This document shows positions 16,622 to 24,941 of a DNA stretch of 64,000 nucleotides, one piece after another (positions within the stretch are counted from its first letter, which is position 1; each line of letters starts with the position of its first letter). The notes under the pieces are model-generated. The model saw only the letters and a list, made by a program, of their open reading frames with translations. It was not told the origin of the DNA and did no database searches. The stretch covers positions 2,679,501 through 2,743,500 of the forward strand of contig NZ_JAVSJA010000001.1 of assembly GCF_032027425.1 (NCBI RefSeq), written 5' to 3'. This DNA is from Microcystis wesenbergii NRERC-220 (GTDB taxonomy: Bacteria > Cyanobacteriota > Cyanobacteriia > Cyanobacteriales > Microcystaceae). The position numbers and the translations under genes are program-made.

Positions 16622-17359
16622 ATGATAGCCGTTACCAAGCCTGAAATTTTACCGTTACTTCATCCCCTGATTGGACAATTAGCCACGGCAATTCTCTCCC
16701 ACTGGGAAAATTATCTTGATTTGTCGCCCTTTGAGTTGCCGGAAGGTTTAGGCTATGTGGAGGGACGTTTAGAAGGGGAAAAATTAATTATCGAGAATCG
16801 CTGCTATCAAACTCCCCAGTTCCGCAAAATGCACCTAGAACTGGCTAAACTGGGCAATGGTTTGGATATCCTTCACTGTGTCATGTTCCCCCGTCCAGAA
16901 TATCCGCTGCCGATGTTTGGATGTGATATAGTCTCCGGCAAAGCGGGAATCAGTGCCGCTATTGTGGATCTTTCTCCCACCAGTGGCGATAAAACTCTCC
17001 CTAGTGCCTATAATCAAGCTTTAGCGGCTTTACCGGCGGTCGATTTCGCCCAAGCTCGTGATTTGCCTTCTTGGGGTCATATTTTCTCCCAATATTGTCT
17101 GTTTATTCGTCCCGAAACCGCCGCCGAGGAACGACAATTTTTACAAAGAGTAACAGATTTCTTGACAATTCACTGCAAATGTGCTAAGGAAAGTCAGCCT
17201 CTTTCTGGGGAAGAAGCGCGCATTTATTTACAGGGACAACGGGATTATTGTAGTCAACAGCAAAAAAACGATAAAACTCGGCGTGTACTAGAAAAAGCCT
17301 TTGGTTGGGAATGGGCAGAGCGTTATATGACGGGTGTTCTCTTTGATTTGCCCGATTAA
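16622..17359 (+). CDS. pcyA: Phycocyanobilin:ferredoxin oxidoreductase
   Basis: PcyA reduces biliverdin IXalpha by four electrons from ferredoxin to give phycocyanobilin, the chromophore of phycobilisomes and cyanobacterial phytochromes. The 245-residue length is normal. The catalytic residues are present: Glu73 in [10 protein letters not shown], His85 in [10 protein letters not shown] and Asp102 in [10 protein letters not shown], which correspond to Glu76, His88 and Asp105 of the Synechocystis enzyme. [10 protein letters not shown] and the C-terminal [14 protein letters not shown] are also typical. The region before the start is entirely heptamer repeat, so no Shine-Dalgarno sequence is visible. 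Confidence 0.98.
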   Translation: MIAVTKPEILPLLHPLIGQLATAILSHWENYLDLSPFELPEGLGYVEGRLEGEKLIIENRCYQTPQFRKMHLELAKLGNGLDILHCVMFPRPEYPLPMFGCDIVSGKAGISAAIVDLSPTSGDKTLPSAYNQALAALPAVDFAQARDLPSWGHIFSQYCLFIRPETAAEERQFLQRVTDFLTIHCKCAKESQPLSGEEARIYLQGQRDYCSQQQKNDKTRRVLEKAFGWEWAERYMTGVLFDLPD

Positions 17360-17730
17360 ACTGAACTAGGGTAGGCTGAATATTACTGGAAGCCTTACTA
17401 GAAAACGATTTTGGGACTTTTTTTCAAGAAAAGTGCCAGAAACAAACGTTGAGAAATCGAGCCGAGGTACTCAAAACCCTTGCACTTTCCGGAGGCGATT
17501 GCAAAGGGTTCCGCTTCTAGGCACGCAAGGTCATTCTGTTATTCTGACTTCCCCTTCTGACTTGAAAGAGGGTGTAGGGTGTGGGGTGTAGGGAAGGAAA
17601 CCTCTTTCATCTGTGGGGGTGAAAATTTTTTCATCGGGACTGACTCCTAACCCCACCAACAAACTTTTTGCCGCAAACCCTACATATCAGGACAGGCACT
17701 CATGCAACAGGCAAGAGGCAAAAGGGTGAA
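17360..17730. other. Intergenic region with degraded repeats
   Basis: No gene can be supported in these 371 bp. There is a TGTAGGGTGTGGGG block at 17570-17593, a GGCAAGAGGCAAAAGG stretch near 17708, and sequence around 17410-17490 (GGGACTTTTTTTCAAGAAAA) that may be the end of a decayed insertion sequence. The segment leads into a dispersed 33-bp repeat. Confidence 0.45.
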
Positions 17731-17763
17731 TAAATAATCAGTTTTTAATAACCAGATTTAGTA
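17731..17763 (-). repeat. 33-bp dispersed repeat, copy 2 (inverted)
   Basis: The minus strand reads TACTAAATCTGGTTATTAAA then AACTGATTATTTA. It abuts the truncated end of the transposase remnant; the TAC-TAA of the repeat provides the stop codon of that frame. Confidence 0.85.
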
Positions 17764-18545
17764 TAAGAGACCACAGGCTTGAATTTCTCTGATAGATTGA
17801 TGTAAATATTTAGTCTCTGGATGCCCTGACGTTTCCTTGTCGTCGAGATAGTTAACTTTTCGGTTATGAGTCCCTCGGATTAATAAATGAGAGTTAGGAC
17901 TTCTTGATTGGTCAAATAAATCAAATATGTCTGCCTCACAATCTCCGATTGTTACTACTTGAATATCTTCGGGTATTTGTTGTTGTGTTTCTGACCAAGA
18001 ATTTAACCATCGTTGACTTTCTTTTTCTTGGGTTTCTCTTTTTTGCGTTGCTTGGCAATCCCTAAATTCTTTTCTTCTCTTGCCCAGACATATTGATTAA
18101 TTAGTCCTAAAGGTATTCCGACAGGGGACACTCCTAATGTGGTATGAACTTTGAGACCAAAGGATGTTTGACAATCTAGATAACCCATTCCTTTTTTGGC
18201 TTTTTGCGTCGTAAAGTCTAAACTTGTTGTGTCTTGAACTGCCAAAACTATTGGATGTTCTTTGATTCTTTCTACTGTACTTTTAGCTTGGGCGGCAATT
18301 ATATCTGAGGGGTGAAAATAGGGGGAATTCCAAAAGTCGGATGTGGCACTGGCGGCGGCTAGATTTCCCGAAGCTTGTGGCACTCTTGTACTAGATTGGC
18401 TGGCCAAATTTTCCACGATACTGATTAACCTTTTCTTTCTTCTGGTGTCCCCTAGGTCTGCATACTGTAATTCTTGGGCTGCCCATTTCTCCATTTTTTT
18501 GCTCACCTCCACCTTAATTCCTTCTTTCAAAACTATACCTATCAA
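17764..18545 (-). pseudogene. IS4-family transposase, frameshifted and 3'-truncated
   Basis: The N-terminal part, from ATG at 18545, has the Tn5/IS4-type DNA-binding domain (KWAAQELQYADLGDTRRKKR). The first catalytic region follows (VLAVQDTTSLDF). The frame ends at 18003 after an A6 run. Shifting by one base restores the next conserved part (KESQRWLNSWSE, then VVTIGDCEADIFDLF, which holds the second catalytic aspartate). That frame ends at 17764 at a dispersed repeat, so the final Glu region is lost. A missing A in the run is the simplest cause; -1 slippage in an intact relative is possible, but this copy is dead anyway. Confidence 0.85.
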
Positions 18546-18602
18546 TCGTTTCCCCTTTTTTTAAGTTTCTTCTCTTTTTGTTAAGAAAGATCTGACTAAT
18601 GG

Positions 18603-18684
18603 ATAGCTGATTAAGGGGGGTGCCGATCCCCCCTTAATTTCCCCTTAATAAGGGGGGAGCCGACAATTTTTAACACCTACCTAC
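18603..18684. mobile_element. TTAA-type MITE, degenerate copy
   Basis: The right end ACAATTTTTAACACCTACC then TAC, followed by TTAC, matches the other copies of this element family. The left part is short and built of CCCCCCTTAA/TTAAGGGGGG repeats. It is probably an internally deleted copy. Confidence 0.6.
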
Positions 18685-18780
18685 TTACGGCGATTCCTCT
18701 ATCCATCTGGCACAGACAACTCCTTATTGGATAAGCCTTGACCCTTAGAAGATGTACCAGACTGAGCCTGAATCCGCCGT

Positions 18781-18846
18781 AGCAGTTATCCTAATAGTGA
18801 AGTAGGAAGTTTTCCTTTGGGGGAGTTAGAAGCCGATCGCCGGTCA
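18781..18846 (+). other. Conserved 59-bp motif, copy 2 (possible small RNA or leader)
   Basis: This matches 12181-12239 in inverted orientation. The shared blocks are AGCAGTTATC, GTAGGAAGTTTTC and GATCGCCGGTC; this copy has about 9 extra bases before the last block. It points into the 3' end of the opposing transglutaminase gene. Family unknown. Confidence 0.45.
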
Positions 18847-18867
18847 AGGAAAAACCCGAAATTCAAC

Positions 18868-19776
18868 CTATTCCCTGGGATCAAAATCTGGCAGCGTCCC
18901 CAGCTTGCGGATGGTCACTTTAACATCCATAGACAAATAGTCATCGGCATCACCAAACCAAGAACCGGAAAGAGGTATGATTTGACCGGGATGACGAGCG
19001 ATCGCCACTCGAATTAAATCAAAGCCGGCGGTAATTTGATTAGTCGGATCATAATTACGCCAACCGGCCCCCGGTAGATAAACCTGTAACCAAGCATGGG
19101 TAGCGCCAGAGCCAGTCATCCCCACTTCGCCACCGTCGAGGGCAGCATCGTAGAGATAGCCACTGACAAAACGACAGGCTAAACCCAATCTTCGCAAAGC
19201 TTCGATCATCAACCAAGCATAATCGCGACAAGTTCCCGACTTTAGCCGCAGGGTTTCTCCGGGGGATTGAGTTCCTTCACTCTCCCGGGCTTGGTAGGTA
19301 AAATTATCTTTGATAGCCGCCATCATTCTTTCCATGACATCGAGGGTATCATCTTGGTCCCCCGCTACAAAACTTTTGGCCCAAGCTGCCAGGCTGCCGT
19401 CGGCATCCTCGGCGTGGGGACGCATAAACGCCACTAGATCTAACCATTCATCGGGGGTGTACTGGATGGGAATTTCGATCGCCCGTTGAGCGAGGGGAAA
19501 ATCAGCGATCGCTTTTAAGCCAAAATGTTCTGCCCGTAATCGACAGGTAACGATTAATTCTGACGCTGCTTCGGCGAATTCAAGCCCTACCACGTTGTTA
19601 GATAGAGTATCCATAGTCCAGCGCGTTTTGGCGGCAATATTCGCTTCTACAGAATAACTGATAATTCTTTCACCGTGACCGGCACTAGGCAAAAAAATCG
19701 CCCGATGTTCCCCAAAAGTTACCGGTTTACGATAATGATAGGTGGTGATGTGTTCCAAGTCGTAGATGACACTCAT
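18868..19776 (-). CDS. Transglutaminase-family protein with intact triad
   Basis: The 302-residue cytosolic protein begins with the bacterial transglutaminase-like N-terminal domain (YDLEHITTYHYRKPVTFGEH). The catalytic core follows: Cys in KSGTCRDYAWLMIEALR, His in GATHAWLQVYLPG and Asp in WRNYDPTNQ. The three residues that are missing or altered in the TgpA-like protein at 14015 are all present here. Members of this family are cysteine proteases or peptidases of unknown substrate, often found beside circularly permuted ATP-grasp partners. No such partner is seen here. A MITE lies just upstream of the start. Confidence 0.92.
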   Translation of the reverse strand: MSVIYDLEHITTYHYRKPVTFGEHRAIFLPSAGHGERIISYSVEANIAAKTRWTMDTLSNNVVGLEFAEAASELIVTCRLRAEHFGLKAIADFPLAQRAIEIPIQYTPDEWLDLVAFMRPHAEDADGSLAAWAKSFVAGDQDDTLDVMERMMAAIKDNFTYQARESEGTQSPGETLRLKSGTCRDYAWLMIEALRRLGLACRFVSGYLYDAALDGGEVGMTGSGATHAWLQVYLPGAGWRNYDPTNQITAGFDLIRVAIARHPGQIIPLSGSWFGDADDYLSMDVKVTIRKLGTLPDFDPRE

Positions 19777-19795
19777 CCTGATTATCCTTAATAAA

Positions 19796-19901
19796 GTAGC
19801 TGGTTATAATTGAAGATAAATCCCCCCTTGATCCCCCCTTGATCCCCCCTTAATCCCCCCTTGATAAGGGGGGTATCTGACAATTTTTAACACCCACCTA
19901 C
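19796..19901. mobile_element. TTAA-type MITE
   Basis: The 106-bp element starts GTAGCTGGTTATAATT and ends TAACACCCACCTAC. It is flanked by TAAA on the left and TTAA on the right. The centre is four CCCCCCTTGAT-type units. It lies between divergent genes. Confidence 0.8.
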
Positions 19902-19934
19902 TTAATCACTGATAACCGATAACTGATAACTGAA

Positions 19935-21386
19935 ATGACCTCTGACCCGTTCCTCGATCGAGCTTGGAATACCGAAGACCTAGAACAAGCACTTCGAGGT
20001 GTCGGCACTATTCAAGAAGAACTCAACTATAATCAGGCGCGCAATTCTCTGGGCAAACTTGTTGAGCGTCTCGATCTTACCTCGATCGAGAAAATTGGTC
20101 TAGAAGCGGAGATCGATCGCCTAGTGGCCCTGCTAGAAAAACTCGATCGATCCCTGATTCAAATTGCCGCTTTTGGACTGGTGGGCCGGGGAAAATCCTC
20201 GATTTTAAATGCTCTGGTCGGTCAAGAAATCTTTACAACCGGTCCCCTACACGGAGTTACCCGCACCATTAAAGGGGTAAATTGGCAGTTAAGCAGCGAT
20301 GATACTTTCCCCAATCTAGCGCGTCTGACCCTGAACGGCCAGGGTAATGCTCAGGTGCAATTGCTTGATACTCCCGGTATTGATGAGGTAGATGGGCAAA
20401 CGAGGGAAATTCTCGCCTGTCAGGTGGCGCAGCAGGTGGATTTAATCCTTTTTATCATCTCCGGTGATATGACCAAAGTGGAATTTTCCGCCCTGGCCAA
20501 GTTGCGGGAAGCAGGAAAACCGATGATTTTGGTCTTTAATAAAATCGATCAGTATCCGGAAGTCGATCGCCTCGCTATCTATGAGAAAATCGCCTCAGAA
20601 CGGGTGAAAGAATTACTCTCCCCCGATGAGATTGTTATGGTGGCGGCCTCTCCCCTCCTGGCGGAGACGGTTAAAGGGCAGGATGGGCGGCTAAAAACGC
20701 AACGATTTCGCGGAAAACCCCAGATAGAAGCTCTGAAACTCAAAATTTTGGAAATTCTAGAGCGAGAGGGTAAATCGCTCGTAGCACTCAATTCTATGCT
20801 GTATGCGGACGAGGTAAACGAGCAAATTGTCGCCCGCAAAATGGCTATCCGTGATCGTGGCGCTAATCAATTGATTCAAAAAGCAGTGATGATCAAAGCA
20901 TCGGCGATCGCTCTCAATCCGGTGACGGTGTTGGATCTGTTTACGGGGGCAGTCATCGATCTAGCCATGATTCTCGCTCTTTCTCGCTTATACGGCATCG
21001 ATTTAACTCGTCAGGGGGCGATCGCTCTTTTACAAAAAATTGCCCTCAATATGGGTGGCATTAGTGCCAGCGAATTTTTAGCGGTTTTGGGCTTAAGTTC
21101 CCTAAAAGGATTACTCGGTCTCTCGATTCCTGCCACTGGCGGTATTTCTCTCCTTCCCTATACTTCGATCGCCCTGACTCAAGCGGGAGTTGCCGGTGTA
21201 TCCTGTTACGCGATCGGCCAAGTGACGAAAACCTATCTCGCTAATGGGGCCACCTGGGGACCCGATGGCCCCAAGGCAGTGGTGGCCAGCATTCTCGATT
21301 CCCTCGATGAAACCTCGATTCTCAACCGGATTAAGCGGGAATTAGGCTCAAAATTGGGGGTTGGGGGACTTTTCAGTGATCAGTAA
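19935..21386 (+). CDS. GTPase with C-terminal DUF697 domain
   Basis: The 483-residue protein has a GTPase core at about residues 75-260: G1 GLVGRGKSS, G3 DTPGIDEVDG and G4 VFNKIDQYPE. The preceding helical region is charged. The C-terminal part (about 300-460) is hydrophobic and glycine-rich with several likely membrane-inserting helices, as in DUF697 proteins related to YcjF. Substrate and partners are unknown; it may act at a membrane. The start codon follows a heptamer repeat (AACTGATAACTGAAATG). The last residues (FSDQ) and stop codon lie in another repeat. Confidence 0.88.
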   Translation: MTSDPFLDRAWNTEDLEQALRGVGTIQEELNYNQARNSLGKLVERLDLTSIEKIGLEAEIDRLVALLEKLDRSLIQIAAFGLVGRGKSSILNALVGQEIFTTGPLHGVTRTIKGVNWQLSSDDTFPNLARLTLNGQGNAQVQLLDTPGIDEVDGQTREILACQVAQQVDLILFIISGDMTKVEFSALAKLREAGKPMILVFNKIDQYPEVDRLAIYEKIASERVKELLSPDEIVMVAASPLLAETVKGQDGRLKTQRFRGKPQIEALKLKILEILEREGKSLVALNSMLYADEVNEQIVARKMAIRDRGANQLIQKAVMIKASAIALNPVTVLDLFTGAVIDLAMILALSRLYGIDLTRQGAIALLQKIALNMGGISASEFLAVLGLSSLKGLLGLSIPATGGISLLPYTSIALTQAGVAGVSCYAIGQVTKTYLANGATWGPDGPKAVVASILDSLDETSILNRIKRELGSKLGVGGLFSDQ

Positions 21387-21601
21387 ACAGTAAACAGTAA
21401 TCAGTGAACTGAAGGCAAGAGGCAATAGGCAACAGGCAATAGGCTCCCAGAAAGAATCTGGCAATTCTCCTACCTAAAAAGAAGGCTAGAAACTGAGTAG
21501 ATTAAAGCTTTTAGCTTAACAAATTTGGTTTTAGATTCGGCCCTTGTGAACTGAAAACTCAAATCTGATAACTGATAACTGATCACTGATCACTGACTCG
21601 A

Positions 21602-21898
21602 TCAATCCAAGAAATGCTTGCTATGGACGATCGCCGCTATAATAACTACCGCCCCTTGAATTTGATAGATCAGACGGTAGGCATAGGCAGACTTTTCTCG
21701 GATGGTATCATCGTTAAATTCGGCGCATTTTTTCGCTTCTAGGGGACAATTTTCTAAAGAATAGCTTATATCAAGAATTCGACGTACGACGGCCGCCGCG
21801 TAGGACGGGGAATCTCGACTAATATAAGATGCGATCGCATCCACGTCTTCAATTGCTTTGGGCGACCAGACAAGGCGATAATTCACTCGATCAGCCAT
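21602..21898 (-). CDS. RelE/ParE-type toxin
   Basis: The 98-residue protein shows the RelE/ParE fold: YRLVWSPKAIEDVDAIASYI, SPSYAAAVVRRIL and a C-terminal AYRLIYQIQGAVVIIAAIVHSKH cut here to AYRLIYQIQGAVVII and VHSKHFLD. It overlaps the upstream antitoxin gene by 16 bp. ParE members poison gyrase and RelE members cleave mRNA; sequence alone does not decide. The conserved arginine in YRLIYQ is present. Confidence 0.85.
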   Translation of the reverse strand: MADRVNYRLVWSPKAIEDVDAIASYISRDSPSYAAAVVRRILDISYSLENCPLEAKKCAEFNDDTIREKSAYAYRLIYQIQGAVVIIAAIVHSKHFLD

Positions 21899-22071
21899 TT
21901 GTTTAAAAGACCCTCAACTTCTTCTTGGGGGATTGTATTCTCCAGAGAGGCAGCGTTCAAACTTTGACGCACCTTCTCCAGAACGTATAAATGATACTGA
22001 ATATCTTCAATTGAACAATCATCTGGTAATTGATTCAAGAGGGATTCAACTTTTTGTCTAATGCTATTCAT
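21883..22071 (-). CDS. Antitoxin partner of RelE/ParE toxin
   Basis: The 62-residue acidic helical protein (MNSIRQKVESLLNQLPDDCS, then IEDIQYHLYVLEKVRQSL) precedes and overlaps the toxin gene. EDIQYHLYVLEKV is typical of cyanobacterial RelB-like partners. The promoter lies in the repeat-containing region upstream. Confidence 0.8.
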   Translation of the reverse strand: MNSIRQKVESLLNQLPDDCSIEDIQYHLYVLEKVRQSLNAASLENTIPQEEVEGLLNKWLIE

Positions 22072-22425
22072 ACAAGTTTGACCGAAGTTTTTAAGGAAAA
22101 GTATAAATTTAAGTTATCTATCAACTATCATCTATCATCTATCATCGGATAGAAAATTATAGTTACGCATCCTATCTTATGCCATAGTCCCCAGAAAAGC
22201 GAGAAAAAGTTAAGAATAGATAAGGTGATTATCTAGCTTTTGTAACATTGGGGCGGCGATACTGTTAAGAATACTTAATAATTCTCCTATCTGCTCAATC
22301 CCCGCAACTTTTAGGGATTATTGACCGATAACCATCTAGCGGCCACAAGACCCCCCCCAATCGCAGCAATTTTTTGTTACATTAGTTTACAGTTCCCTCA
22401 ACGCCCCAGTGGGTTATTAATTTTA
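22072..22425. other. Intergenic region upstream of the Crp-family gene
   Basis: The stretch contains three CTATCAT units near 22120-22145 and the divergent promoters of the TA pair and the regulator gene. An open frame extends the regulator upstream to 22321, but its translation lacks coding character. No clear GTA-N8-TAC site is seen. Confidence 0.5.
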
Positions 22426-23118
22426 ATGTCTTCTTCGGTTCCTTCGTCGGATTTTATACCCTTAATCGGTCAAGAAACAGAAATCTTTAACTGGGCAAAA
22501 TCCCATTATCGTAACCATACCTTTGCCAAAGATGAAAAAGTAGCCACGCGCCCCGGGCTATTATACTTTGTCGAATCTGGGGCGATTCGTATTGTTGGTA
22601 AGGCACAAGTTAACGTTATTGACCAAAAATCCTCCCGTCAACTACCTATGGCCGATAGTGAGGAAGTATTTCTTGGTTTTGTGGGTGCAGGTCAACCTTT
22701 TGAGATTGTTTCTCAATTTCCCTTTCAATTACAAGCCCAAGCTCATCTAGACGGAACCGAGTTAGTCTGGTTATACTGGGAAGACCTAGAAAAATGGCCG
22801 CAATTGCGATCGGCTGTTATGGAAACTTTTCGCCATCAATACCAGCGTAAGTTATTTTGGTTGAGTATTCTCGGTCAAAAACGCTCCCTCGATCGATTAA
22901 TGGGGTTCTTGGTTATATTATTGGAAGAATACGGTCAACCCTGTGTAGAAGGCTATTATCTTCCCTATCCCCTAACTCACGCTCAAATTGCCAGCGCCAT
23001 CGGCACTACCAGAGTCACAGTAACAAGATTAATCGGTAAATTGCGACAACAAAATTCGATCTTTTTTAAGCAGGATAATCTTATCGGATTGCCCAGCTTA
23101 TTTTTGAGTCAGAATTAA
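22426..23118 (+). CDS. Crp/Fnr-family transcriptional regulator
   Basis: The 230-residue protein has a cyclic-nucleotide-binding-like N-terminal domain (about 35-125) with LLYFVESGAIRIVGK. A long dimer helix follows, and a C-terminal winged helix contains LTHAQIASAIGTTRVTVTRL, close to the NtcA recognition helix. The cAMP phosphate-binding RxS signature is not evident, so cAMP control is unlikely. The ATG at 22426 begins a typical leader (MSSSVPSSDFIPL); the frame is open further upstream but uninformative. It is probably an NtcA-like paralogue; the effector is unknown. Confidence 0.85.
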   Translation: MSSSVPSSDFIPLIGQETEIFNWAKSHYRNHTFAKDEKVATRPGLLYFVESGAIRIVGKAQVNVIDQKSSRQLPMADSEEVFLGFVGAGQPFEIVSQFPFQLQAQAHLDGTELVWLYWEDLEKWPQLRSAVMETFRHQYQRKLFWLSILGQKRSLDRLMGFLVILLEEYGQPCVEGYYLPYPLTHAQIASAIGTTRVTVTRLIGKLRQQNSIFFKQDNLIGLPSLFLSQN

Positions 23119-23179
23119 TTTTTCTGCGGTGTTGCTGACTCAAGCTACTTGCCAACCGTGCATCCTATCCAAAAGTTAA

Positions 23180-23315
23180 GTAGGTAGGCGTTAAAAATCA
23201 TCAGATACCCCCCTTATTAAGGGGGGACTAAGGGGGGATCAGCACCCCCCTTATCAAGGGGTGGCAGGGGGGATCAAACCTAAAATCCATTTTTAATTTA
23301 ATTATAACCAGCTAC
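23180..23315. mobile_element. TTAA-type MITE
   Basis: The 136-bp element starts GTAGGTAGGCGTTAAAAA and ends AATTATAACCAGCTAC. It is flanked by TTAA on the left and TTAC on the right. Internal arms contain CCCCCCTTATTAAGGGGGG. Size matches the copy at 25145. Confidence 0.83.
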
Positions 23316-23390
23316 TTACTTTGGCTCTAGGTTTTAAAAACCCCACACAAGCAGATTCCCATCGCCAATCAGCAACCCCAGAAATCTATT

Positions 23391-23879
23391 ATGACCGCAC
23401 AAACCCCGCCATCCCTCTCCGTTCTCTACGAGGAAGATTTTGTTCTCTGGACAGAAAAAACCGCCGAACTTTTAAAGCGAAAAGAGTTTGACAGAGTGGA
23501 CTGGGAAAATCTGATCGAGGAAGTGGAGTGCATGGGGAGAAGCGAGCGCCAGGCCGTCGAAAGTTTATTAACTCAACTATTAATCCATCTTTTGAAACTG
23601 AGTTATTGGGCAGCGGAAAGAGAACGAAACGCACGTCATTGGCTGGGAGAGATAGCCACTTTTCGAGTGCAACTGAAAAAAAAGATCAAAACCCAAACGC
23701 TAAAAAATCATGCCATTAATTCCTTTGGGGAGGCCTATTCAGACGCAAGACAAACCCTAATTGATGGGAGAATTGTCGATAAAAATATAATTCCCCTAGA
23801 GTCTATATTCACTCTCGAACAAGTATTAGATGGGGATTGGTTCCCCATCGATATCGCACCTTTTCTTACGGAAATTTGA
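23391..23879 (+). CDS. DUF29 family protein
   Basis: The 162-residue protein shows the DUF29 signature: LYEEDFVLWTEKTAELLKR, WENLIEEVECMGRSERQAVE and HLLKLSYWAAERERNARHW. DUF29 proteins are numerous in cyanobacteria and some are encoded within TA-rich or mobile regions. They have no settled function. MITEs flank the gene on both sides. Confidence 0.9.
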   Translation: MTAQTPPSLSVLYEEDFVLWTEKTAELLKRKEFDRVDWENLIEEVECMGRSERQAVESLLTQLLIHLLKLSYWAAERERNARHWLGEIATFRVQLKKKIKTQTLKNHAINSFGEAYSDARQTLIDGRIVDKNIIPLESIFTLEQVLDGDWFPIDIAPFLTEI

Positions 23880-23896
23880 GAGCCACTGATACTTAA

Positions 23897-23986
23897 ATAG
23901 TTAGATGTTAAAAACTGTCAAAAACCCCCCTTATTAAGGGGGGATCGAAACCAAAATCTATCTTCAATTTAATTATAATCAGCGAC
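23897..23986. mobile_element. TTAA-type MITE, short copy
   Basis: The 90-bp element starts ATAGTTAGATGTTAAAAA and ends TTATAATCAGCGAC. Flanks are TTAA and TTAG. One CCCCCCTTATTAAGGGGGG palindrome forms the centre. It starts 17 bp after the DUF29 stop. Confidence 0.75.
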
Positions 23987-24034
23987 TTAGTTCGAGGTTA
24001 TCTCAAAATAATCTGGAGGACGAGCTTTTCCCTC

Positions 24035-24601
24035 ATGTCTGACGTTTATCTAATTGGTGGCCCCAATGGTTCCGGGAAAACCACCGTCGCTAAAAAAATT
24101 TTACCCAACTTTTTAGGCGTTATCGAGTACGTTAACGCCGATGAAATTGCCGCCGGACTCTCACCTTTTAATCCTGAGTCGGTTGCTATCCAAGCAGGAC
24201 GGTTGATGTTAGAAAGGTTGGTAACACTGAAGTGCCAAGGAATAGATTTTGCCTTTGAAAGCACCCTGGCAGCCCGACATTTTGCCCGTTTTTTGAGAGA
24301 CTGTCGCAGTTCTGGCTATAGGCTCAATCTTATTTATTTTTGGCTACAAAGTCCAGAATTAGCTTTACAGAGAGTTCACAGAAGGGTAGCCAGTGGCGGT
24401 CATAATATTCCTGAAGATGTGGTTCGTCGTCGTTATGAGCGGGGACGTATTAACCTCATGCAGTTGTATTTACCTTTATGCGATACTTGGATTATCTATG
24501 ATAATTCTGGGGATGAACCGCACTTAGTTGCTGCGTTAGGATTTAATCAACCTCCTATTATTTATAACCCAGACACCTTCCGAATCATTACCAGAAACTA
24601 A
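24035..24601 (+). CDS. Zeta-toxin-like P-loop kinase
   Basis: The 188-residue protein has the Walker A motif GGPNGSGKTTVAKK, the zeta-type VNADEIAAGLSPFNPE with the catalytic acidic residue, and FAFESTLA, which binds the sugar-nucleotide in zeta toxins. RVASGGHNIPEDVVRRRYER supplies basic residues for phosphate handling. Zeta toxins phosphorylate UDP-N-acetylglucosamine and block wall synthesis; short chromosomal forms may be stress kinases. No epsilon antitoxin precedes it, but a 61-residue protein follows with a 1-bp gap. Confidence 0.85.
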   Translation: MSDVYLIGGPNGSGKTTVAKKILPNFLGVIEYVNADEIAAGLSPFNPESVAIQAGRLMLERLVTLKCQGIDFAFESTLAARHFARFLRDCRSSGYRLNLIYFWLQSPELALQRVHRRVASGGHNIPEDVVRRRYERGRINLMQLYLPLCDTWIIYDNSGDEPHLVAALGFNQPPIIYNPDTFRIITRN

Positions 24602-24602
24602 A

Positions 24603-24788
24603 ATGACTGAACCCACCTTAACGGAACTGCATCAGAAAATCGATACAGGTGTTAGAGTCGCAATCGCAGAAGCAATTGAGAGACACCGTCTCTTAGGAGA
24701 ATCTATCAGCATTTTCAAAGATGGCCAAATTTTCACCTTAACAGCCGCGCAAATTCCGCCAAAATCTGCCAAAAAAACGGAAGTGTAA
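24603..24788 (+). CDS. Small protein coupled to the zeta-like kinase
   Basis: The 61-residue protein (MTEPTLTELHQKIDTGVRVA, then EAIERHRLLGESISIFKDGQ) starts one base after the kinase stop, so it is translationally coupled. EAIERHRLLGESI resembles a short helical antitoxin-like motif seen after zeta-like kinases in cyanobacteria. A role as an antidote is inferred from position only. Confidence 0.65.
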   Translation: MTEPTLTELHQKIDTGVRVAIAEAIERHRLLGESISIFKDGQIFTLTAAQIPPKSAKKTEV

Positions 24789-24941
24789 AAAATTGGTTGA
24801 CTGTCTCAAATTGCACTATTCATAGAAACAGTTTCACCTATCCGAGGGATTTATATAGATGTCGGTTTTAGCAAATTCCCGTTACGAAAATCAAAAGCAC
24901 ATAGTATAATAGTACTGTTCTTTACCTTTCGAGGTATAAAT

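Noticed and set aside
22321-22425. Upstream extension of the Crp-family regulator
   Set aside because: The first 35 codons do not match the family and start with TTG; ATG at 22426 fits.
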